A DNA stretch of 6,865 nucleotides. Source: JBOHER01 sp050701115 (GTDB taxonomy: Bacteria > Actinomycetota > Actinomycetes > Mycobacteriales > Pseudonocardiaceae). The translations under genes were made by a program, and so were the position numbers. Positions 1 to 5,705 of this stretch are shown one piece after another. How positions within the stretch are numbered: the stretch's first letter is position 1; every line of letters starts with the position of its first letter. The notes beneath the pieces are model-generated. The model searched no databases and was not told the DNA's origin. It saw only the letters and a list, made by a program, of their open reading frames with translations. The stretch covers positions 1-6,865 of the forward strand of contig JBOHER010000244.1 in NCBI GenBank assembly GCA_050701115.1, given 5' to 3'.

Positions 1-63
1 GCTGCGCGACGGCCTGCGGCCGCCCTCGACCCCGGGGCCTCTGCGACCCCTGGGCAACCAGCA

Positions 64-100
64 GCGCCCGGCGGGCCAGGGGGCCTGCCCCGCCGGGCGC
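64..100. terminator. Strong GC hairpin, possible terminator
   Basis: Bases 64-75 pair perfectly with 89-100 (12 bp). After one C-C mismatch (76/88), bases 77-80 pair with 84-87 (4 bp) around a GGG loop. No T-run follows on either strand, which is common for actinobacterial terminators. It could end a gene lying left of the window or simply be a stable intergenic palindrome. The rest of 1-285 shows no gene that I can support on either strand. Confidence 0.45.
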
Positions 101-285
101 GCGGCGCGCACACGATCTCACCAAGCCAGCAAGGTCCCACTATTCGAAGTCTCTACGGCTTCAGGGGATTGCCCCACCTCCTAGGACGCTACGGAGACGA
201 AGCCACCTTGTTCCAGCTCGCCGGCCGACTTGAGTCAGCCCGCCCCTGGGCGTCTCGCGTGCCCCGAGAGTCTGTCCGATAGCTC

Positions 286-557
286 GTGCCGATTACCCTT
301 CATCACCAAGCTCCACCTCGACGAAGACGGCGACCTCCGGGCCGAGCACGCTCACCCCTTCGACATTGCTCTGCGACCCCGGCATCCAAGCCGACGCCGC
401 GGCATGGGCAGGCAACGGCACCCCCACTGCACACGAGGCCCAAACCCCGCCGAATGTTGGATCAGGCGAAAGTTTGAACCTCGTGCGTGGGGTGGAGCTG
501 ACGGGACTCGAACCCGTGACCCCCACACTGCCAGTCGGGACCGGCATAACGCCCTGA
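286..557 (+). pseudogene. C-terminal remnant of a probable site-specific recombinase, frameshifted
   Basis: From about 286 the plus strand reads as strongly GC3-biased codons (PFITKLHLDEDGDLRAEHA, then HPFDI). Near 363-367 the good frame shifts by one base and continues as LLCDPGIQADAAAWAGNG, running on through LTGLEPVTPTLPV to a TGA at 555-557. That last stretch is the antisense of the tRNA-Ala remnant at 493-534. From memory, many actinobacterial phage or plasmid recombinases end in just this way, because their gene points into the att site. I infer a decayed recombinase tail on that basis. No catalytic domain is present, so serine or tyrosine type cannot be told. The upstream part is deleted or unrecognisable. 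The alternative is an unrelated decayed gene. Confidence 0.4.
493..534 (-). tRNA. 3' half of tRNA-Ala(GGC): likely att-site scar
   Basis: On the minus strand the order is: anticodon loop CTGGCAG (534-528, anticodon GGC), 3' side of the anticodon stem TGTGG, variable loop GGGTC, T-arm ACGGG-TTCGAGT-CCCGT, acceptor strand CAGCTCC and discriminator A (493). CCA is not encoded. The 5' half is absent: the bases just upstream (CCCGA) do not pair with TGTGG, and no D-arm or 5' acceptor strand follows. A tRNA cut at the anticodon loop with a kept 3' end is the standard product of integration into a tRNA gene. It is not a functional tRNA. The acceptor end also resembles a tmRNA 3' end, but the anticodon loop and variable loop favour tRNA-Ala. 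Confidence 0.72.
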
Positions 558-595
558 CCAGGCAAAACAGGGAACCTGCAGGTAGGAACGGCGCC

Positions 596-635
596 GTTGA
601 GCGCGGTTCAGTGCTGTTCAGCGCCGTTGCAGGCC
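596..635. repeat. Tandem 10-bp phased repeats, GTTSAGYGCN-like
   Basis: Consecutive 10-bp units are GTTGAGCGCG (596-605), GTTCAGTGCT (606-615), GTTCAGCGCC (616-625) and a degenerate GTTGCAGGCC (626-635). A 10-bp period puts each unit on nearly the same face of the helix. The array lies about 60 bp from the tRNA-Ala scar. This suits arm-type integrase or excisionase binding sites at the end of an integrative element, but that role is inferred. Confidence 0.55.
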
Positions 636-641
636 GACCCG

Positions 642-658
642 TGCTCCAGTTTTGCTCC
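642..658. repeat. Pair of TGCTCC direct repeats, 11-bp period
   Basis: TGCTCC occurs at 642-647 and 653-658, about one helical turn apart, immediately after the 10-bp repeat array and before the antitoxin stop codon. It may be a second type of protein-binding site in the same att region. Being short, it could also be chance. Confidence 0.3.
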
Positions 659-687
659 GCCTCTGCAGTGTGAACCCGGCAAATCGG

Positions 688-1050
688 TCAGGCGCTCTTC
701 TTGTCGTGTGGTTGCGCCGTGGCGAGTACAGCTTTAACGGCGGCTTCGACTTCGGTGCGGATCGCCTGGCGCACTGAGGGGTCGACGGCGGCTGTGGAGG
801 ATCGGGCGGCAGCGATCCGTTGGGTGATCCAGGAGCGGACCAGGGTGGAGGCGGGAACTCCGGCGGACTGGGCGAGGCGCTGGATCTCGGCGATCTCGTC
901 GTCGCTGAGACGCACGGAGTACACGGAGGACCGGGTGCGGTTGCGCCGTTCGGCGATCACGCCGGGCGGGTACGGGTCGTCGCGGGTGTTTTCGGCGTGC
1001 TCGGCTTCCTCATCGATGAGCCGGGCGATGTCAGGATCGGGCTGGTTCAT
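688..1050 (-). CDS. Ribbon-helix-helix antitoxin of a type II toxin-antitoxin pair
   Basis: A 120-residue acidic-to-neutral protein. Residues 1-40 are charged and probably flexible. A ribbon-helix-helix fold follows: strand SSVYSVRLS (about 41-49), helix A about 50-63, a turn with GVP, and helix B about 66-81 (STLVRSWITQRI). A helical tail (about 88-110) ends in a basic KK. Such proteins bind operator DNA as dimers and neutralise the toxin through an extra segment. I chose the ATG at 1050 because it overlaps the toxin stop as ATGA and has a GGGAGG Shine-Dalgarno at 1056-1061. The longer frame upstream only shadows the toxin. Toxin-first order matches BrnT-BrnA operons. The tail beyond the RHH is longer than I expect for BrnA. 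It presumably represses the shared promoter at 1360-1365. Confidence 0.8.
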   Translation of the reverse strand: MNQPDPDIARLIDEEAEHAENTRDDPYPPGVIAERRNRTRSSVYSVRLSDDEIAEIQRLAQSAGVPASTLVRSWITQRIAAARSSTAAVDPSVRQAIRTEVEAAVKAVLATAQPHDKKSA

Positions 1051-1352
1051 GGCTGTCCCTCCCGGTAGATCCTCTCGTCTGTGTCGTTGGCCTTCCACGC
1101 GTTGACGCCCCACCACTCCTCGTCGCCCTGGGGGAGGAGGATGACCGTGATGACCATCCCGGCGGTGGGGGAGTAGCCGATCACGCGGGCGCTGCGTCCG
1201 GATTTGCTTTTCGGGTCGGGGTCGAACCAGGCGGCATCGGCGTCGTCGACCGCTTCGTCGGCCCACGTCGGGTCGATATCGGTGTCGCCGGCGTGGCGTT
1301 CGGAGCGGCTTTTGATGTAGTCGCCGCGATGCCGCCAGTCGATTCGACCCAC
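1047..1352 (-). CDS. BrnT-like toxin (RelE/BrnT-type ribonuclease fold)
   Basis: A 101-residue protein. Its layout resembles BrnT: a basic N-terminal helix (RHRGDYIKSRSERHA, about 8-21), an acidic stretch with DPTWADEAV (28-35), then strands SARVIGYSP (54-62) and GMVITVILLP (65-74), and a closing WWGVNAWKANDTDERIYREG (80-99). That end corresponds to the RIISARKA...RRYEE ending of BrnT proteins, which are mRNA-cleaving toxins. The similarity is judged by eye, so the exact family is uncertain; it could be a separate actinobacterial branch. The start is GTG at 1352, which lacks a Shine-Dalgarno but sits 7 nt after a TACACT -10 box, so the mRNA is probably leaderless. Its stop overlaps the antitoxin ATG by 4 bp, implying coupled translation. 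The frame is intact, unlike the recombinase genes next to it. Confidence 0.72.
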   Translation of the reverse strand: MGRIDWRHRGDYIKSRSERHAGDTDIDPTWADEAVDDADAAWFDPDPKSKSGRSARVIGYSPTAGMVITVILLPQGDEEWWGVNAWKANDTDERIYREGQP

Positions 1353-1359
1353 GATCTCA

Positions 1360-1365
1360 AGTGTA
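1360..1365 (-). promoter_or_regulatory. Probable -10 box of a leaderless toxin-antitoxin promoter
   Basis: The minus strand reads TACACT at 1365-1360, a good TAnnnT -10 match. Seven bases later comes the GTG start at 1352, the spacing expected when transcription starts on the first base of the start codon. No convincing -35 (TTGACA-like) box lies 16-18 bp upstream, which is common in actinobacteria. Confidence 0.5.
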
Positions 1366-1370
1366 CTACA
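1362..1370. promoter_or_regulatory. Operator-like palindrome TGTA-N-TACA over the -10 box
   Basis: TGTACTACA is a perfect palindrome with a single central base and overlaps the -10 hexamer of the toxin-antitoxin promoter. Ribbon-helix-helix antitoxins repress by binding short palindromes at their own promoters, so this is the natural autoregulation site. A 9-bp match can arise by chance. Confidence 0.4.
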
Positions 1371-1455
1371 AACGTATGACGTAGGGCTGTCTGGCCCGAT
1401 GGCTGTGGCGCTGAGTGGGCAGGGGCGTCGCTACTGGTCGGGCTACGGTGGGCAG

Positions 1456-1533
1456 CGTGGATGACCGGGTGGTGCTGGCTGAGGAGCTGGCGCAGCTGCG
1501 GGCGCAGGTCGCGCGCCTGAGGAGGTGTGTCTG
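1456..1533 (+). pseudogene. Short coiled-coil-like coding fragment at an element breakpoint
   Basis: On the plus strand a GTG-started frame reads VDDRVVLAEELAQLRAQVA, then RLRRCV, and ends at TGA. The heptad-like leucines and GC3-rich codons look like the N-terminal coiled coil of a transposase (the IS66 type is one possibility) or a small accessory protein. No further domain follows. Together with 1371-1455, where I see nothing recognisable, it fills the space between the toxin promoter and the point near 1549 where the second recombinase gene is cut. It is probably debris from the event that made the cut. Family assignment is not possible. Confidence 0.3.
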
Positions 1534-1548
1534 AGTTAATTGTCCGCA

Positions 1549-3151
1549 GTGAGCGCACCGGGGCCGGCGGCAGCCAGAGGTGCTCGTTGGCGTCGTAGGC
1601 GGTGATGAGCGGGATGCTCCCGGACGATTGCTGGAGCCGGTTGATGACGGCCGAGAGCACCTCGGCCAGATCCGGTGAGACGACAGGCAGGCGTTCGGTG
1701 TCGGTCTTGGACGGGGCGACCTGCGGCAGCGGCACGAGTTCCCCGGTGCTGGGCAGCCGGTACTGCACCAGGCTGTGGTGGCTGAGCTCGAGCAGTTCCT
1801 CGACACGCACGCCGGTGGAGCGGAGCACCTCGATGACCGCCCAGGTCCAGAAGGCGTGATCTTCCTCCCGGGTGAGGTCGCGACGTTTCCCGGTGACGGG
1901 GTCGTCCGCCCACACGCTCATCGTCGGCTTGCGGGTCACCGACCGGGTCAGGGTCTGCCCGCTGGCGGTGAAGGTGTCCCCGGCCGGGGTGTGACGGGCC
2001 GCTGCCAGAAGCCGTTCTGCGTCGGCGCGCCGGTCGTCGACGGAGCGGACCAGGACCGGGCGAAGCGGAAGGCGTTCGCGGGTGCGTGCATCCATCCGGG
2101 ACTTGCGGTGCCGGGGTCTCCTTGCGGGAGTTGATGTCGGCCTTGGTGACCGGGCAGGGCGCCACCCAGGGTGCCCAGCGGGCCGGGCTCTCCAGCGCCC
2201 ACTGGGCCAGGTCCAGACAAAGCGCGCGGACCGCGGCGAGGGTGTGCCGAGAGGTCAGCCGTGGCGCGTCGGCGTGAGCCACACCGGTATGAGTTGCGGT
2301 GGCGGTGGTCTTGACCCGCAGCCGCTGCTTCCACGCGCGGGCGACCTCTGCCGGCAGGTTCAACGTGCCGATGCCCGGGTGGTGGCGTTCGATGTCCTGC
2401 CAGAACAGTCGGCCCAACCGCTGGGCGAGCGTCTCCAGGCTGTTGTGATCCAGCGCGGGCTGTCGCTCGTTGAGGTAGTCCACCAGGAGGTCGCGGACGG
2501 GTCGAGAGGTCAGCCGGTAGCGGTCGACGAGCTCGCCGGGGCTGCGCTGGCCGACGATGCGCAGCTCGGCCAACGAGTCCGGGGTGCCCGGGCCGAGGAC
2601 GCCCAGCCGATGCAGCAACCGCCACGACACCGCGCTGTAGTCACGGCACCGACCACCGATCTGCGCTCGGGGTGTCGAGCAGTTCCAGGACGTCCCCGGC
2701 GGCGACGTCGTTGAGGACATCGCCCTTGGCGGCGACCAGGATGGCCGCTCGACCCACGGTCCGTGTCGGGCCGACGCCGTCACGCGCGGGTCGCTCTGGC
2801 AGGCGGCGCGGAGCCGGCCGAACCCGTCCGGGTCGCGGCCGGCCTGAAGGTTGCGGGCCAGCGCCCACGCGCTGACACCCGGCGCGGCCAGCCAGCGGGG
2901 GAAGGACGCACCAGACCGGCGCAGAGCGCCGAGATCAGCCCGATGGAGAGCAGATCCAGCCGTTGAGCAACGCGCACGCTGTGCTCGTCCAGCCACGGGA
3001 TGCACGCCTGTTTCCATGCCGGCCCGGCGGCTTACGCGCCGCTGACCAACCAGCGCTGCTGCCGGGTGTCACCGGGCTGGTCGGCCAGCCAGCCCACAGC
3101 GAGCTTCACCCCGCGCAGACGTCCGCGTTCGCTGCCGGCGTTCGCCGCCAC
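1549..3151 (-). pseudogene. TnpB-like tyrosine recombinase, badly degraded and C-terminally truncated
   Basis: A GTG at 3151-3149 opens a frame with GVKLAVGWLADQPGD and QQRWLVSGA, halted by TAA at 3034-3032. The same protein resumes with AWKQACIPWLDEHSVRVAQR. Frames then switch near 2897-2901 (a five-G run), about 2745-2770, about 2660-2690 and about 2105-2120. Recognisable pieces include LAAPGVSAWALARN, AAILVAAKGDVLND, RPVRDLLVDYLNERQPALD, MDARTRERLPL and TREEDHAFWTWAVIEVL. The catalytic Arg box (RSTGVRVEELLEL) and Lys region (APSKTDTERL) survive. After LWLPPAPV homology stops, so the HxxR and Tyr boxes are missing. Layout and sequence fit the long second recombinase (TnpB-like, about 700 residues in my recollection) that follows TnpA in Tn554-type elements. 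It cannot make active enzyme. Sequencing errors could explain single shifts, but not the truncation. Confidence 0.75.
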
Positions 3152-4342
3152 GAACGGCGGGCGGGCCAGCGGATGTAGCGCGCTGCCCCGATCCCGATGG
3201 GTCGCAGGCCAGTCCCCGGGCGCCGGGCGAGCCGGGAACCTGGCCCGGCCTGACGGACCTGCTCGGCGTGATGGGTCAGCACCCGCCGGATGACCTCTTC
3301 CTCGCGTGGCGTCAGATAGATCTGGGTGGTGGTCAGCTGGGCGTGGCCGAGCACGAACTGCACGTCGGTCGGCGGCAACGCCGGGTCCTGGGCCATCCGG
3401 TAGGCAGCGGTGTGCCGCAGCGCGTGCAACGTCGCCGCGGTGCCCGCCTTGGCAGTCACCCGCTCGAACATCCGATGCGCGGCGTGCTAGGTCAACGGCC
3501 GAGCCGGACGACGCAGCGTCCACCACAACGCAGAGCGACGGCCACCGGTCGGGACCAGGTCCTCCACCTCCACCTGACACAGGCGAAGCCACACGAACGC
3601 GTCACTGGAGGCCGGCAGCTGCTGCAGCTCCCGGGTGCCCTTGCGCACCACGGTGATCAGCTGCCGACCCGGGTCCGCCCCAGCCACCGTCGCGGACAAC
3701 AGTTCCGAGGCCCGCGCCCCGGTGGACACGTAGAAGGCCACCGGGGCACGGTCCCGATTCGACGGCACCCGCGGCCGATACAACCCGCTGCGTTCGTGGC
3801 GGTACGGCTCCATCGGGTTGTGGTGCGCGTGGCCGCTCGGCACGCCGAGACCGGTCCAGCGGGAACGGGTGGACCAGCGGCCCGCTGCCCACCTCCAGGT
3901 GGAAGTCGTAGAACGTCCGCGGCACCGTCTCGCTGTGCGCCCGCACCGACGCCGCATAGGCGACACCGCCCTTGCCGGACCGCAGCCACCGGCCGAAGTC
4001 GCGGGCCTCGATCCGCGTCGCGTGATTCCACCGAACCTCGATCGTCCGCAACAACCGGTACCAGCGCAGCAGGTCCATCCCATACGACCGGACCGTGGCC
4101 TCCGCCCGACCCGCCGCCAACAGGTCCCGGAAGAACGCCGTCGCCGATTCCATGCACATCCCGTCCGGGCCGAGCATCCGGTAGGGCTCGTACCGCTCAC
4201 CGGTGCCGACCAGCCGACCCACCGCGGGCACCACCAACGCCGAGAGGTCCCGACCGCACGATCCGTCGTCTTTGATCACGACTGGGGACGGGAGCGCCAA
4301 CAGGCCGTTGACCTGCACGAACACGCGCCGATGTTCAGTCAA
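3106..4342 (-). pseudogene. TnpA-like tyrosine recombinase, one frameshift and one nonsense codon
   Basis: It begins at TTG 4342 (TEHRRVFVQVNG), with an N-terminal SAM-like core-binding region (ATVRSYGMDLLRWYRLL). Near 3832 the frame must shift by one base to continue with HHNPMEPYRHERSGLY. The catalytic domain shows Arg I in STGARASELL, Lys in VVRKGTRELQQLP, then TAG at 3489-3487 where relatives, from memory, read Tyr before HAAHRMFERV. Downstream in the same frame are HALRH (HxxR), VLGHAQL and the nucleophile in TTTQIYL. All catalytic positions survive. The step from RVPS to NRDRA looks shorter than in relatives, suggesting a small in-frame deletion. It precedes and slightly overlaps the second recombinase, the gene order of Tn554-type elements that cut and join DNA as a recombinase set. 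The natural start may be different, because an IS fragment now abuts it. Confidence 0.8.
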
Positions 4343-4344
4343 CA

Positions 4345-4640
4345 GGGGTCTTCTCCAGCTCGGCGTTCTTCCGCTTCAGCTCCCGGATCTCCCGGATCTC
4401 CCGGGCCGACGCGGTCGTGGTCCCCTCGACCTGGCCCGAGTCGACCTCCGCCTGCCGCAGCCACTCACGCAGCGTCTCAGGGTTCATCCCCGGCCGCCCG
4501 GCGACAGTCTTGATCGCCTCGCACTCGCTGGCGTAGTCACCGACGTGCTCGGTGACGAGACGGACCGCCTTGGCCTTGGTCTCCTCGTCGTGCTTCTTCG
4601 GCGCGGTGCCGACCTTCCCAATCAAGAAGGTGTGCACCAA
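4345..4640 (-). mobile_element. IS3-family OrfA (helix-turn-helix) transposase fragment
   Basis: The reading frame shows the IS3-type OrfA signature: APKKHDEETKAKAVRLV, GDYASE, a helix-turn-helix with TVAGRPGMNPETLREWLRQAE, then a leucine-zipper-like segment ending RKNAELEKT. The family continues with a short EILKAA-type end and then the OrfB integrase; both are gone. The frame instead reads PVD and stops at 4337-4335, right against the TnpA-like start. The usual initiator (MGK in relatives, from memory) reads IGK here (ATT), so the start may be lost. A 9-bp unit TCCCGGATC is duplicated at 4381-4389/4390-4398, adding three in-frame residues. No terminal inverted repeats could be recognised. 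The upstream edge, between about 4640 and the neighbouring stop at 4760, is undefined. This is a dead remnant with no DDE catalytic domain. Confidence 0.75.
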
Positions 4641-4759
4641 ACCCGGGATGGTTGATGGGGGAGCCAAAAGGCGAACGAGAAGTGCGGAAAGCCAGTAGAA
4701 GGGCCGGAGATGCGACTTCGAGCCGTAAGATCGCGCCATCAGCCCGTCGCCGAGCGGAG

Positions 4760-5563
4760 CTAAGCCGGGTCGGAGGCACGCTCCTTGGCTGCTGCCGGGG
4801 TAGCCGACGGGAACAAGTCGAACAAGTCAGGGTGTGTCTTCGGCGTGATCTTGTCACGTGGCATCAAGATCCACGCCTTGCTCGGATCCAGAAAGTCGAT
4901 CAGCTCGATCAACGCGTTGTGCACAGTCACCAGACGAGCCACCGCCACGGCGGGCTCGGCAGTCATAAGGGTCTTGATCTCATCGACCGCGGAGGCGAAC
5001 CAGGTCCGGAACTCCTCGTCGTTGTCGTACTTGCGCCGAAACTCAACATAGCCAAGACACCGAGACGGGTCACTACCCGGGGCGATCATCAACTCACCGA
5101 TCGCCCGGCGCTCGCCGCCTAGCAGCACGAACGGCTCCTGGCGGCCCGCACCTGTGCCACCGATCGCGGCGTCCGCAGCGCCGAGCCGGTGCAGGAATCG
5201 TCGGTTACGTCTGCGGCTGCCCAGATCGAGGAAGTGCGCTTCGCTGTAGAGGATCTGGGTCCAGCCGAGAAACGCGCCAAGCCGATAGAGCGTCTCGTAG
5301 ACGTTGTACTCGTCCTGGCGCTTGGTGCCAGGTGCGGCCTGCTTGATCGGCTGACCCGCGAACAGGCCGATCGCGTTCTGGATGCGGTACGCCAGCGTCG
5401 TGGCGGCCTGCACCAAGGGGTCGCCGTAGCGGCTGACGAGGTCGCGGCGCGTCTGCTCGCGGTCTGACCGACGCCTGCGCCACTCGAACATGCCACCGAG
5501 CACGGCAGTCGCCACCGCACCGGTCAGCGACACGATCGCAGAGATCAACGACACTTGGTTCAC
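4760..5563 (-). CDS. Uncharacterised protein with one N-terminal membrane segment
   Basis: Starting at GTG 5563 it has 267 residues. Residues 4-25 are hydrophobic (SLISAIVSLTGAVATAVL) and followed by FEWRRRRSDREQ, so one membrane anchor with the rest in the cytoplasm is likely. The large domain has conserved-looking blocks: RYGDPLVQAA (45-54), YETLYRLGAFLGW (89-101), EAHFLDLG (108-115), GGERRAIGELM (149-159), CLGYVEF (169-175), FRTWFASAVDEI (185-196) and LIDFLDPS (221-228). I recall similar unnamed bacterial proteins with RYGDPL and a GER-AIGE block but know of no function. An upstream GTG at 5602 would add 13 residues, but it touches the inverted repeat and has no ribosome site. The frame is intact between a tRNA and IS debris. 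Its role could be backbone or cargo; the sequence does not say. Confidence 0.75.
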   Translation of the reverse strand: MNQVSLISAIVSLTGAVATAVLGGMFEWRRRRSDREQTRRDLVSRYGDPLVQAATTLAYRIQNAIGLFAGQPIKQAAPGTKRQDEYNVYETLYRLGAFLGWTQILYSEAHFLDLGSRRRNRRFLHRLGAADAAIGGTGAGRQEPFVLLGGERRAIGELMIAPGSDPSRCLGYVEFRRKYDNDEEFRTWFASAVDEIKTLMTAEPAVAVARLVTVHNALIELIDFLDPSKAWILMPRDKITPKTHPDLFDLFPSATPAAAKERASDPA

Positions 5564-5571
5564 AGGTGCGA

Positions 5572-5577
5572 ACGGTA
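5572..5577 (-). promoter_or_regulatory. Possible -10 box for the membrane-anchored protein gene
   Basis: The minus strand reads TACCGT (5577-5572), a TAnnnT match, 8 nt before GTG 5563. No Shine-Dalgarno precedes that GTG, so a leaderless transcript would fit. No clear -35 box is visible, and the large inverted repeat begins just upstream at 5604. Confidence 0.3.
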
Positions 5578-5603
5578 TCTGACTGCGGGCTGGCCAGATC
5601 ACC

Positions 5604-5677
5604 GATCAGCTGTGTCGGCCTGCTCCCGGCGCCATCTCCGCCGCTGCGGAGTGGTTCGCACGCCGACACAGCTGATC
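5604..5677. repeat. Perfect 16-bp inverted repeat with nested hairpin
   Basis: GATCAGCTGTGTCGGC (5604-5619) is repeated exactly in inverted orientation at 5662-5677. The 42-bp spacer contains a smaller perfect stem, CTCCGC-CGCT-GCGGAG (5636-5651). It lies between tRNA-Lys and the membrane-anchored protein gene. It could terminate tRNA-Lys transcription, be a structured leader or operator for the next gene, or be a miniature element with terminal inverted repeats. No flanking target duplication is evident, which weighs against a recent insertion. Confidence 0.65.
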
Positions 5678-5705
5678 AACATCCGCGCAGGTCGGGAACT
5701 GCCCG

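Noticed and set aside
493..534. 3' end of a tmRNA (ssrA), suggested by the CAGCTCC acceptor strand
   Set aside because: The loop CTGGCAG followed by stem strand TGTGG and variable loop GGGTC fits tRNA-Ala(GGC) better, and no tmRNA body or tag sequence lies upstream.
230..673. 147-residue plus-strand reading frame as a real gene
   Set aside because: Its middle (DGTRTRDPHTASR) is the antisense of a tRNA 3' half, a well-known source of false genes, and coding bias changes frame near 365.
688..1266. 192-residue version of the antitoxin
   Set aside because: The extra 72 residues are Arg/Pro-rich out-of-frame translation of the toxin gene. ATG 1050 has a good ribosome site and the ATGA overlap.
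1181..2095. 304-residue frame as an intact recombinase
   Set aside because: Recombinase homology covers only about 1549-2095. The rest is read-through into foreign DNA and into the toxin gene in a wrong frame.
2082..2714. 210-residue plus-strand frame
   Set aside because: It is the antisense shadow of the TnpB-like pseudogene; the minus strand carries recognisable recombinase motifs.
1536..3017. 493-residue frame as one intact protein
   Set aside because: Only parts of it match the recombinase; the stretches in between are out of frame. It is one of several frames of the same broken gene.
3268..4275. 335-residue plus-strand frame
   Set aside because: It is the low-complexity Arg/Pro/Ala antisense of the TnpA-like pseudogene, with no domain or ribosome site.
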